Position numbers and translations under genes: made by a program. From Treponema vincentii F0403 (GTDB taxonomy: Bacteria > Spirochaetota > Spirochaetia > Treponematales > Treponemataceae): a stretch of DNA of 64,000 nucleotides. How positions within the stretch are numbered: the stretch's first letter is position 1; the number at the start of each line of letters is the position of its first letter. Below the pieces are notes generated by a model, which worked only from the letters and a program-made list of their open reading frames with translations, ran no database searches and was not told the DNA's origin. The stretch is from positions 428,687 to 492,686 of the forward strand of contig NZ_KE332512.1 in the NCBI RefSeq assembly GCF_000412995.1. The letters run 5' to 3'. Of the stretch, positions 24,022 to 32,852 are shown piece by piece.

Positions 24022-25778
24022 TAGACGATAGTATCCAGCGCTTGGGCAAAAATTTTCACCTGCTGTTCCGCTCTAGTCTGCGCTACGGCAACATCGTTAC
24101 CCTGCACCGGCTGCGGATGGATGATATAGAATTTAATCTTAGGTTCGGTACCGCTCGGACGGACACTGATAATCGTCCCGTCTTCAAGATAATATTGCAA
24201 TACATTGCTTACCGGCAGGTGTACTGCTTCTTTTTTATCGGGGGTAAGCGGATTATAGGAACAGGACTGATCGATGTCGCGGATTGTCAACACCTTTACA
24301 CCGGCAATTTCCTTTAATGCGGAGGCGCGTAGTTTTATCATCATATTTTTCATAATTTCAACACCTTCCGCACCGGGGAATACTTTATTGATGGTAGTTT
24401 CGCAGAAGCAATCATACTGCGCAAAGAGTTCGCTTAAACGATCCAGCAGGCTCTTCCCTTGTTTACGCCAATAGAGAGCCATCTCGGCACAGAGCGCAGA
24501 GGCCGCAATTCCGTCTTTATCGCGGATTTCCATCCCGAAATTATAACCGTAGCTTTCTTCAAAGCCGTAAATATAGTGATAACCATTCTTGCTAATCTCA
24601 TCGGCCTTATTACAAATCCATTTAAATCCCGTTAAACATTCAAACGAAGTAACGCCATAATGTTTTGCAATGCGGTCGCACAAGTGAGACGTTACAATAG
24701 ACCGGACAATAGCGGGCTTTACCGGCATAACGCCGAATTCTTTTGCGGTCAAACACAAATAGTCGGTAAAGAGAGCGCCCATTTGGTTACCGGTGATAAG
24801 GTGCATTTTCCCGTTTTTATCTTTTACTGCCGAAGCAAACCGGTCTGCATCGGGGTCGGTAGCCATCAGAATATCGGCTCCTTCTTTTTCCGCAAGAGCA
24901 ATTGCCATTTTAAGTGCCGCAGGGTCTTCCGGATTGGGATAGCTGACTGTCGGGAAATTTCCGTCCGGTTTGCGCTGTTCCGGCACCGTTAAAATATTAA
25001 AGCCCATATCGCCGAGAACTTTTTCGACGTGCATAGCTCCGGTTCCATGCAGCGGCGTATAGACGATTTTAACGGACTTTGACATTTCTTTAATAAGATC
25101 GCCGCGGTGCAGCTTTACCTTTACACTTGCCCAATACGGCTCATCAATCTCTTTATCGATAATGATGAGTTTACCGGTTTTAATGGCCTCATCACGGTTC
25201 ATCATGTTAACTTTCTTAACCGTGTTGACTTTATCGATAATACCCTTGTCGTGCGGCGGTATAACCTGCGCGCCGTCGTTCCAGTATGCCTTGTAGCCGT
25301 TGTACTGCGGCGGGTTATGAGAAGCGGTAACGACAACACCGGTGTCGCAGCCGAGTTTCCGGATTGCAAAGGAAAGCTCCGGCGTCGGGCGCAATGCCGA
25401 AAAAAGATATACCGTAAAACCGTTTGCCGCAAAGATGAGCGCGGTTGCCTCTGCGAACACATCCGAATACCGGCGCGAATCGTGCGCGATAACCGCTTTC
25501 AGCTTACCGCTCTTTGCCTTTTCGGGAAAGGTTTCGATAATATAGTCGGCAAGTCCCTGTGTCGCTTTTTTGATTACGGTCGGGTTCATACGATTTGTTC
25601 CGCCGCCGATAATCCCGCGTAAACCGCCGGTGCCGAATTCCAATTGACGATAGAAGCGGTCAAACAGTTCCTTTTCATCATTCTTTGCGATGAGTTCTTC
25701 CACTTCCTTTACAAATGTAGGATCGGTTTCTTCCGCCATGTACTGCTTTGCATAAGTTAGAATTGTGTTACTATCCAT
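24021..25778 (-). CDS. Phosphoglucomutase/phosphomannomutase (alpha-D-phosphohexomutase)
   Basis: A 585-residue enzyme interconverting hexose 1- and 6-phosphates. The phosphoserine loop is VVTASHNPPQYNGYKAYW, the metal loop ATDPDADRFASAV, the sugar-binding loop GFEESYGYN and the phosphate-binding loop RPSGTEPKIKFY. Its length fits the PgcA/PGM2-like subgroup. GAGGGAG precedes the ATG. It is the first gene of the three-gene minus-strand operon with the exonuclease and birA. Confidence 0.93.
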   Translation of the reverse strand: MDSNTILTYAKQYMAEETDPTFVKEVEELIAKNDEKELFDRFYRQLEFGTGGLRGIIGGGTNRMNPTVIKKATQGLADYIIETFPEKAKSGKLKAVIAHDSRRYSDVFAEATALIFAANGFTVYLFSALRPTPELSFAIRKLGCDTGVVVTASHNPPQYNGYKAYWNDGAQVIPPHDKGIIDKVNTVKKVNMMNRDEAIKTGKLIIIDKEIDEPYWASVKVKLHRGDLIKEMSKSVKIVYTPLHGTGAMHVEKVLGDMGFNILTVPEQRKPDGNFPTVSYPNPEDPAALKMAIALAEKEGADILMATDPDADRFASAVKDKNGKMHLITGNQMGALFTDYLCLTAKEFGVMPVKPAIVRSIVTSHLCDRIAKHYGVTSFECLTGFKWICNKADEISKNGYHYIYGFEESYGYNFGMEIRDKDGIAASALCAEMALYWRKQGKSLLDRLSELFAQYDCFCETTINKVFPGAEGVEIMKNMMIKLRASALKEIAGVKVLTIRDIDQSCSYNPLTPDKKEAVHLPVSNVLQYYLEDGTIISVRPSGTEPKIKFYIIHPQPVQGNDVAVAQTRAEQQVKIFAQALDTIV

Positions 25779-25867
25779 AATTGAGTCTCCCTCTACGAGT
25801 TAACGTGTACACTTACAATAAACTTCTTGTAAACATTCAGTTTGCTTTTAGATACTGCTATTTGTTT

Positions 25868-25896
25868 AGTGTAACCTCTTTTTATAGATTACGCAA
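25868..25896 (-). promoter_or_regulatory. Promoter of the mutase-exonuclease-birA operon
   Basis: On the minus strand, TTGCGT (25896-25891), a 17-nt spacer and TACACT (25873-25868), giving a leader of about 85 nt. Confidence 0.55.
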
Positions 25897-26343
25897 GTTA
25901 AATATTGGGGATGATTAGCAGTATATATTTTATTAATTTATATTTTTTTACTCTTTACGGTAGTATACCACTCAGGTCTTTTTGATTCATTCAAAGGAAT
26001 GCTGCTAACCTTTTCCTCGTTATAGAGGAAACCTTCTGCAAAAAAGTGCTGATAAAAGCAGGTGCGCAGTTCGACCGGATAAAAAAACCGGTAATAGATT
26101 CAGGGTATCCTGTCGACAGAATTGACAGTTATTAAAATATTGGCGGGCATCTTTTAAAAATCTGACAGGGTTTTCAGGGATGCCCTCTAACCCCGTCTTT
26201 ATGCCCAAGGTAATCGCAGGACTTAATAAAATTTCCTCACGCCGGATGTTCACAATATCCCCAAAAAGGTATAAACTATAAAAGATTGCCGCTTACCTTG
26301 GATGAACAAGAATCGGCAGTAACTTGAGGAGTTAATAGACAGG
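25897..26343. other. Long intergenic region upstream of smc
   Basis: No convincing gene. It contains an ACCGG/CCGGT hairpin near 26067-26090 and a degenerate family-A palindrome: GGGCATC (26145-26151) pairs with GATGCCC (26179-26185). A 77-codon minus-strand frame here has no family resemblance or ribosome-binding site. Confidence 0.5.
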
Positions 26344-29292
26344 GTGTTTCTTAAAAGTCTTGAAATATTCGGATTTAAATCGTTTGCGGATAGGACGCGG
26401 ATAGAGTTTGCGGAAGGTATTACCGCCTTGCTCGGACCGAACGGCTGCGGCAAAAGCAATGTCGTCGATGCGATGAAGTGGGTACTGGGCGAACAGGCGT
26501 CAAAAACGCTCCGTGCAGAAAAAATGGAAGACGTTATCTTTAACGGCACCGAATCGCGGAAGGCGCTCAATGTGGCCGAGGTAACGCTAACCATCAGCAA
26601 TGAAAACGGGTTGTTAAATCTTGAAGTAAGTGAAATTGCCATTAAACGCCGGCTTTACCGGTCGGGAGAAAGCGAATATTTTATCAATAATACGCCGGTG
26701 CGTTTGAAAGAGCTGCGGGAGCTTTTTTGGGATACGGGTGTCGGTAAGGCGGCGTATTCCGTCATGGAACAGGGGAAGATCGACCAAATCCTTTCCAGCA
26801 AACCGGAAGACCGCCGCTATCTGTTTGAAGAAGCGGCAGGTATCACACGGTTTAAAGTACGCCGCGCCGAAGCGGAACGCAAGCTGCAAAAGACCGAAGA
26901 AAATATGCGCCAAGTGGAAGGGGTATTGGGCGAGGTACGCCGCTCGTACGACGTACTGAAGGTACAGGCGGAAAAAACCGTCAAACACCGGTCGCTGCGC
27001 GATGCAATATTTGAACACGACCTCGACATCCAGCTGCTGCGCCTAAAAAAATTCACCGACGACTACGCGCAGCGCGAGGAAAGCATCAAAGAGGCAAAGG
27101 CCAAACGCGATGACGTGCAGGCTAAAATCGATTCCATCCATACGATGCTTTCCGAGAACATGGACGAAGTAAACAGCTTAGAAAAGAAGCTGGATGAACA
27201 TCAAAAAGAGATTTACGGACTCGCTATCGAAAAACGCGGAAAAGAAAATCAGGCACGCTTACAGGCGGAGCGGCAAACCGAGCTGAAAACCAAGCTCGGC
27301 CAGCTGGAACTGCGTAAGGCAGGGCTTGAGGAACGCATAGAAAACCTTGAGGAAGACGCCGACGAGCAGGATGCAAAAGTACACGACTTTCAAAAGAAGG
27401 TACAGGATATTCAGAAGAATATCGACGACTTTGAAGAAAGCCTCCGGCTCGCATCGCAAAAGATTACCGACAACGATACAACCCGTATGACGCTGCAGGA
27501 GCAGATTGAAGCGCTTGATAAAAAACGCGCCGGTATGGAAGTAGAGCTCCGCGCCATTACCGAAGACATCGTTACGGAACTGGATAAAAACCTCTCTGCA
27601 GCAGGCTATTCGGCGCAGGGACGCACAAAACTGGAAAAGCAGGTGTTCGACTGCATCGGCCAAATAAAGGTGCTGTTAAACGGCCGTAAGAATATCTTTT
27701 CGGACTTTGCCGCGTTAAGCGATCATACTGAAAAAGAGACTGCGCAGTTTGCGCAAAATGCCGTACAATCGTTTACGGAACTGCTCGGTTTAACGGAATC
27801 GCTGGAAACGTATTTGCAGGAATACAAAAAATCTTCCGCAAGCTTTATCGACGATTTTTTAGCGCCGGAAGGCATTATCACTCAAAAACGCAGCATCGAC
27901 GCAGCAATAGAAGCTAATCGAAATACAATAGAAGAAAAGCGAAACAAAATCGCGAATCTGCATACCGAAAACGAGCAGCTTGCGGTAAAAATAAACGAAT
28001 ACCGCAAAACGCTGGAAGATCTGCGCATCCATAAAACCAAGATGAAGGCGGAATCCGATGCCGCCGAACAGCAAGCGGCGTTTTTGCGGAAGGAATTGAC
28101 CGTACAGCAAAACGCGCTCCGCGAGCTGGAAAACGAACTGTATACGGAGCAAAAACGCTTCGACGAGATCAAAGAACAGCTGCTCGAAATTGAAGGCGAA
28201 ATCGCGTCGATCGACCGTAAAGGTAGGCAGCTGACCGAAGCGCTCGAACAGCTTGAAAAAGAGATCGCATCCCGCAACAACGAGCTTTCCAGCAACGAAG
28301 GAACGCTCAAAACGCTCAATGGGGAACTTGCCAAGCACAATTCGCTCATAGAAAAATATTATGTCGATACGGCGACCCTCGAAATAGAAATCAAAAACGT
28401 CAAAGACAACTTTAGAGAAGCTCATTCGCGCGAATTGATGGAGTTTGAAGAGCGGATGTATAAGATCACCGCTTCTCCGATGGATTTACGGACGGAACTC
28501 GCCGAGCTGCGCCGCCAGCTGAAAGAACTCGGCAGCGTCAACCTGATGGCTCCCGAAGAATTCCAAGAAGTAAAAACCCGATTCGATTTTTTAACCGGAC
28601 AGATCAGCGATCTTGATAAGGCACGCTCCGATTTGCAGCGGATTACGGATGAAATAAAGGCGGAGTCTACCGAGCTGTTCCTCGTAACCTACAATAAAAT
28701 CAAGAAGAACTTTCATAATATGTTTAGGCGGCTCTTCGGCGGCGGCAGGGCGGAAATTAAGCTGACCGATCCCAAGCAGGTGCTTGAATCCGGTATCGAG
28801 ATATTCGCGCAGCCTCCGGGGAAAAAGCTGGAAAACATCGGCCTGCTTTCGGGCGGCGAAAAATCCATGACGGCGGTGGCGCTCCTTTTTGCAACCTACA
28901 TGGTTAAGCCTTCTCCGTTCTGCCTCTTGGACGAGATAGATGCTGCGCTCGACGAACAGAACGTCAGCAGGTTCGTTACCGCGTTGTCAGGCTTTGCAAA
29001 CGTCAGTCAATACATCGTTATCACCCATAACAAAAAGACGGTACTCGGCGCCAACACCATGCTCGGCGTTACGATGGAAGAATCGGGGGTATCCAAACTG
29101 ATTGCCATCAAATTGGACAATGATATTGAGCTGTTAAAGCAGGAAAAAGCGGAAGAAGATGCCGATACTTTTATAGAAGAAGATGTAGAACCGGAAGAAG
29201 GTATCTATATTCCATCACGCCCGCCGAAGCGGATACATACAACTCAGGAGGAGCAGCCGGATGAACATCTTGGAAACGATTCGGACGCATAA
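26344..29292 (+). CDS. smc: Chromosome segregation ATPase SMC, apparently lacking a standard hinge
   Basis: Condensin ATPase partner of ScpA/ScpB. The N-terminal head has FKSFADRT and Walker A GPNGCGKSN (31-39). The C-terminal head has the signature LSGGEK (835-840) and Walker B CLLDEIDAALDEQN (from ~860). The arms (~170-405 and ~515-745) are rich in heptad-like Glu/Lys/Leu. At 982 residues it is about 200 shorter than most bacterial SMCs. The centre (~405-515) reads as helical and lacks the Gly-rich hinge motifs. The start is a GTG with GAGGAG 12 nt upstream. The gene end overlaps the next gene by 32 nt. Confidence 0.9.
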   Translation: MFLKSLEIFGFKSFADRTRIEFAEGITALLGPNGCGKSNVVDAMKWVLGEQASKTLRAEKMEDVIFNGTESRKALNVAEVTLTISNENGLLNLEVSEIAIKRRLYRSGESEYFINNTPVRLKELRELFWDTGVGKAAYSVMEQGKIDQILSSKPEDRRYLFEEAAGITRFKVRRAEAERKLQKTEENMRQVEGVLGEVRRSYDVLKVQAEKTVKHRSLRDAIFEHDLDIQLLRLKKFTDDYAQREESIKEAKAKRDDVQAKIDSIHTMLSENMDEVNSLEKKLDEHQKEIYGLAIEKRGKENQARLQAERQTELKTKLGQLELRKAGLEERIENLEEDADEQDAKVHDFQKKVQDIQKNIDDFEESLRLASQKITDNDTTRMTLQEQIEALDKKRAGMEVELRAITEDIVTELDKNLSAAGYSAQGRTKLEKQVFDCIGQIKVLLNGRKNIFSDFAALSDHTEKETAQFAQNAVQSFTELLGLTESLETYLQEYKKSSASFIDDFLAPEGIITQKRSIDAAIEANRNTIEEKRNKIANLHTENEQLAVKINEYRKTLEDLRIHKTKMKAESDAAEQQAAFLRKELTVQQNALRELENELYTEQKRFDEIKEQLLEIEGEIASIDRKGRQLTEALEQLEKEIASRNNELSSNEGTLKTLNGELAKHNSLIEKYYVDTATLEIEIKNVKDNFREAHSRELMEFEERMYKITASPMDLRTELAELRRQLKELGSVNLMAPEEFQEVKTRFDFLTGQISDLDKARSDLQRITDEIKAESTELFLVTYNKIKKNFHNMFRRLFGGGRAEIKLTDPKQVLESGIEIFAQPPGKKLENIGLLSGGEKSMTAVALLFATYMVKPSPFCLLDEIDAALDEQNVSRFVTALSGFANVSQYIVITHNKKTVLGANTMLGVTMEESGVSKLIAIKLDNDIELLKQEKAEEDADTFIEEDVEPEEGIYIPSRPPKRIHTTQEEQPDEHLGNDSDA

Positions 29293-29605
29293 ACTTATTG
29301 TTTTAGGCTCTGCACTCGGCCTGTTGATTATCATGCTGATTGTTGCCGTGATTATTTTAGTAAGCGGAACAAAAAAACCGAACGCCGATCCTGACGAGGT
29401 AATGATTTCAATCGATCCGATGATTTTTATGCTTCCCGATGAGCCGCTTGAACTTCCGCCGGTACAATATTCGCGCAAACAGAAAAAAATCTGGACCGAT
29501 TCGGATTTGCAGTATTGGTATACGATTCCCGATGCGGACGAGATGCAAAAACTGCACGATATAAATGAACGGCAAATGAACAAATTATGGGAGAGTGTTC
29601 CGTGA
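29261..29605 (+). CDS. Small single-pass membrane protein
   Basis: 114 residues, no family recognised. A basic N-terminus is followed by one membrane helix (residues ~12-34, LIVLGSALGLLIIMLIVAVI) and an acidic, proline-containing outer segment (PDEVMISIDPMIFMLPDEPLELPP), then a Trp/Tyr-rich tail. It probably faces the periplasm. GGAGGAG lies inside the end of smc, and the stop overlaps the next gene as GTGA, so the three genes are coupled. Confidence 0.7.
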   Translation: MNILETIRTHKLIVLGSALGLLIIMLIVAVIILVSGTKKPNADPDEVMISIDPMIFMLPDEPLELPPVQYSRKQKKIWTDSDLQYWYTIPDADEMQKLHDINERQMNKLWESVP

Positions 29606-31320
29606 AAAAATCGAACTATGCGCCTTATCTTATCCTTTCCGCATTACTCCTGATACCGGTTACCGCCTGTACGACAAAGACCGCTGCGGAAAAGCCGCAA
29701 GAACCTCCCGTCCGGCAGGAACAGCCCGCGGCCGACGCAAGCTCCCGCGCCGACGATGTCCCCGCGCAGCCTGCAGCTGCAGAAACGGCAAAACAGCCCG
29801 ATGCGGACTCCCTGCAGCCGGCTCCGCAAGACGCTGCCGCAAAACCCGATGCGGTATCGGGCGCAACAACGGACACGGTGTCCGGCGCGACCGTATCCCT
29901 GCAAAGCGGCGCTCCCCGTAAAGAAGCGCCCCGTTCCGATGCTGAAACGACAGCCGCTGCGGATAACAGTGCCGCACAGCAGCCGACCGATTCCTCCCCT
30001 GCCCTTGCCGCTGAACCGGTTGTCTCCGGCACTGTTCCGGCACACTCCGATACCGCCCCCGTATCGGCTCCGGCAGAGCCCGTTACGGCTGCTGCCGATG
30101 ATCAATCGATACACTCCGATACCGCCGATATACCCACCCCGGCAGCAAGCGCCGAAATGGTATCCCCAACCGTCGCTGCCGAACAGACTCCAATAGCAGC
30201 AAACACCGAAGCGGCATCTCCGGCAGCCACCGCAGAGCCGGCGCAACTCGCAACAAGCGAATCGGTCATCCCCGACCCCATGCCTACAGCCGAAGAACCG
30301 GCGCAATCCGTTGCGGCAAGCCCCGAAGCGGATACTCAGGAACCTGTCCCGGAGCAAGCTCAGCCGGATTACGAAACGTCGCTTGCGGATCTTATCACCG
30401 ATTTTGAACGGCAAGGCGGCACCCACGGCTACGAACCTCCCCCAACCTTCCATGAAGAGATGCTCGACCTGTTTTCTCCGCAAATATTCACCGTTGCGCT
30501 TTCAAAAGAACCGGAAACCGAACAAAAGCCCAAAGTATCGCGCATGGTAGCCGTCGAAGAAAAACAGCGGCTGGAAATAACCTATCCGGGACACGGATGG
30601 GTCTATGTCGGTGAGCAAACCTCCCAGCCGGGATTAAAATATGAACAGCGGAAATTACAGGATGAAAACTCGATTTTTATGTTTACCGCAGAGCGGAAAG
30701 GCGACTATGTGCTGCATTTTTCCTATTTTGACGTCTTTACCAATGATTTTATCACCGACGCGGTAGCGGTATCCGTCAGCGCAGCCCGTTCAGCAGCGGC
30801 AAAATCAACGGTAAAAGCGCCGGAGTATCAAAACGGTTCGGATTCGGACACAGCCGGAGCGGAGACTACAAAAGCAGCACAAACAGCTCCGCAGCTATCA
30901 AGCAGCTCGGATGATATAGCCGAAGCAGTTTCCGCAGCGCAGTCGGCACCGAGTACCGCCGCTTCGCAAGCAGCGGAAACTGCCGGCGGTTCAACGGGGC
31001 AGGCATCCGCATCAGATGCCGCGGAAGAAGCGCTCAGTCCCGACCAATTACTCGAAAAAGCACGAACCGCAATCGCATCCGCCGACGCAGGAGCGGCCTT
31101 AACATATCTGGATACATTCTTTACCACAGCGGAACAAAAGCTGGATGAAGGGTGGTTTTTAAGAGGCCGGGCGTATGAATTAAACGGTTCGGCTCGTAAT
31201 ATTCGGCTTGCCCTTGATGCCTACAGAACGCTTACCGATACGTTCCCGCAAAGCAAGTTTTGGGCGGAAGCCGACGCACGGATACGGTATATTACCGGTT
31301 TCTATATCAATATCCGATAG
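29602..31320 (+). CDS. Ala/Pro-rich lipoprotein with a C-terminal TPR-like domain
   Basis: A 572-residue predicted lipoprotein; lipobox PVTAC with Cys23. Residues ~25-255 are a low-complexity Ala/Pro/Glu/Thr linker. A beta-rich domain (~315-400, with YPGHGWVYVGEQTSQPGL) follows, then a second low-complexity linker. The C-terminal ~95 residues (LLEKARTAIASADAGAALTYL..WFLRGRAYEL) resemble tetratricopeptide repeats. The GTG start at 29602 overlaps the previous stop. The long linker suits a protein spanning the periplasm. No enzyme motif is visible. Confidence 0.75.
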   Translation: MKKSNYAPYLILSALLLIPVTACTTKTAAEKPQEPPVRQEQPAADASSRADDVPAQPAAAETAKQPDADSLQPAPQDAAAKPDAVSGATTDTVSGATVSLQSGAPRKEAPRSDAETTAAADNSAAQQPTDSSPALAAEPVVSGTVPAHSDTAPVSAPAEPVTAAADDQSIHSDTADIPTPAASAEMVSPTVAAEQTPIAANTEAASPAATAEPAQLATSESVIPDPMPTAEEPAQSVAASPEADTQEPVPEQAQPDYETSLADLITDFERQGGTHGYEPPPTFHEEMLDLFSPQIFTVALSKEPETEQKPKVSRMVAVEEKQRLEITYPGHGWVYVGEQTSQPGLKYEQRKLQDENSIFMFTAERKGDYVLHFSYFDVFTNDFITDAVAVSVSAARSAAAKSTVKAPEYQNGSDSDTAGAETTKAAQTAPQLSSSSDDIAEAVSAAQSAPSTAASQAAETAGGSTGQASASDAAEEALSPDQLLEKARTAIASADAGAALTYLDTFFTTAEQKLDEGWFLRGRAYELNGSARNIRLALDAYRTLTDTFPQSKFWAEADARIRYITGFYINIR

Positions 31321-31326
31321 AATCCG

Positions 31327-31365
31327 CTCACGTTGGATTATATTGTGAGGGGCTTTTATCATTTT
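31327..31365 (+). terminator. Probable terminator after the lipoprotein gene
   Basis: CCGCTCAC pairs with GTGAGGGG across a 13-nt loop and is followed by the T-rich CTTTTATCATTTTT. Confidence 0.5.
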
Positions 31366-31537
31366 TATCTAATTTTTATTAAGCCTGCCCTTGAGTAAAT
31401 TATCTATCTATGGCAGTATTGTCCATTAACCATCCGATACCACCGGTATGCTGATGAGTTTATTTTTAGCTATCGAAGGGAAAAACAGTTCCCTATTATG
31501 CTCCGATTAGGCGGAGCTTATCTGAAAGGAGAATATC

Positions 31538-32137
31538 GTGTTAAAACATACACCTGCATTAAATGAAGAACAAATTTCAGCATTTCTCAGAGAAGCAGTA
31601 GAAGCAGTTAAAACGGAAGAAGATCCTGACGTCCTTAACGCGTATCGTAAAATTTTTAGAAAAAACGTACCCTTTACGATGCGTTCGTATATTGCCGCTT
31701 ATCTTATCAAAGAATTTGAAGGTTCATCCTTCCCCCGCTCAAAACCGTACGGACGGCGTTCAAATCCGCGGTTTGCCGACCGTTCACGGGGATATTTTCC
31801 CGACCGCCCTCCTGCGGAACGTCCGATGCTGGAACCTTCCGAATCGGTGAGTATCTTTATGAGCATCGGTAGAAGCCGCCGTGTCTTCCCCCGCGATATT
31901 ATTACGCTGCTTATTCAAAATGCCGACGTAAGCCGTGAACGGATCGGGGATATCCGCATCCTCGATAATTACTCGTTCGTACAGGTAATGAACGAAGACG
32001 CGGATAAAATCATTGAAAAGCTTAACGATTTTCCGTACCGCGGTAAAAATCTCTCCGTCAGCTACTCCCGTAAACCGGAAGAAGAGGGCGTAATCACCGA
32101 AACCGTTATCGAAGCTGCCGGAAGCGATGCTGAATAA
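31538..32137 (+). CDS. DbpA-type RNA-binding domain protein
   Basis: 199 residues. The C-terminal ~75 residues match the DbpA RNA-binding domain (SIFMSIGRSRRVFPRDIITLLIQN...IGDIRILDNYSFVQVMNEDADKIIEKLN), normally attached to DEAD-box helicases that act on 23S rRNA. Here the helicase core is absent. It is replaced by a helical N-terminus (1-60) and an Arg/Pro/Ser/Phe-rich linker (65-95). It may be a stand-alone RNA chaperone. The GTG start has AAAGGAG at good spacing. The stop is directly followed by the next ATG. Confidence 0.8.
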   Translation: MLKHTPALNEEQISAFLREAVEAVKTEEDPDVLNAYRKIFRKNVPFTMRSYIAAYLIKEFEGSSFPRSKPYGRRSNPRFADRSRGYFPDRPPAERPMLEPSESVSIFMSIGRSRRVFPRDIITLLIQNADVSRERIGDIRILDNYSFVQVMNEDADKIIEKLNDFPYRGKNLSVSYSRKPEEEGVITETVIEAAGSDAE

Positions 32138-32683
32138 ATGAAGATATTGCCTGTCTTTATTGTTTTTTTCTGTACCGCATGCTCATTTAATTATCAGGAT
32201 TTACCGGAACAAACGGTATCTCAACCCGATATGATATTTGCAAACGTTACGTTAAAACGATACGACAATGCGCTTGTCGATTTAAGCGTGCATGCACAAG
32301 AGCTTGAAATGTACGATGAAGAAAAAATCTGGGCAGGCAAGCATATCGACTTTGTACAGTACGATAACAAAACTCAAAAAGAATCTATGAGGGGCGAAAC
32401 CGGTATTCTATACATCGATGAAAAAGCAGAAGAATATTCGCTCGGCGATACGGTGTTTTTTCATCTGATAGAAGACGATTTTTCAGTCCGGAGCCCCGCC
32501 CTTATTTGGAAAAAGAAAGAAAATCTCTTATCGGCGCCCGCCGATGAAACGGTAACGATTACTCAAAAAGATGAGGTTACCGTCGAAGGTAAAAGTTTTG
32601 CCGCAAATACCGCCGCAAAAGAATTCGCCTTTAACGAAAGTACTGCCGGCACCATCCTAATAAAAGAAAAAGATACCCCGTAA
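32138..32683 (+). CDS. LptC-like envelope lipoprotein
   Basis: 181 residues with a short lipoprotein signal (FFCTAC, Cys15). The rest is beta-rich and follows the LptC/OstA-like pattern of repeated strands (MIFANVTLKRYDNALVDLSVHAQELEMYDEEKIWAGKHIDF...). LptC carries lipopolysaccharide across the periplasm. Treponemes have atypical outer-membrane glycolipids, so the cargo is unclear. The ATG abuts the upstream stop codon. Confidence 0.65.
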   Translation: MKILPVFIVFFCTACSFNYQDLPEQTVSQPDMIFANVTLKRYDNALVDLSVHAQELEMYDEEKIWAGKHIDFVQYDNKTQKESMRGETGILYIDEKAEEYSLGDTVFFHLIEDDFSVRSPALIWKKKENLLSAPADETVTITQKDEVTVEGKSFAANTAAKEFAFNESTAGTILIKEKDTP

Positions 32684-32689
32684 ATACTC

Positions 32690-32720
32690 GGGCATCTCTA
32701 AAAACGTGATTTTTTATAAA
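32690..32720. repeat. Family-A palindromic repeat, degenerate
   Basis: GGGCATCTCTAAAAACGTGATTTTTTATAAA; left arm intact, right arm decayed. Confidence 0.5.
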
Positions 32721-32794
32721 AAACATCAAAATTTTTCTCAAATCCTTAGCCAAATTTCTCCTCGTGCCCTATATATCTTTTAAGAAATATTAAT

Positions 32795-32831
32795 GGGGCA
32801 TCTCTAAAAACTGAAGTTTTTAAAGGTTCCC
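32795..32831. repeat. Family-A palindromic repeat
   Basis: GGGGCATCTCTAAAAACTG joined to AAGTTTTTAAAGGTTCCC, 22 bp before the YifB gene. Confidence 0.7.
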
Positions 32832-32852
32832 TAATAGGATAAGGAGCAAAAA

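Noticed and set aside
26020..26253. 77-codon minus-strand gene
   Set aside because: No ribosome-binding site, no family resemblance, and it covers a palindromic repeat.
29644..30483. Long antisense frame opposite the Ala/Pro-rich lipoprotein
   Set aside because: It is a codon-bias shadow of the GC-rich low-complexity sequence; the product is Gly/Arg/Cys-rich nonsense.
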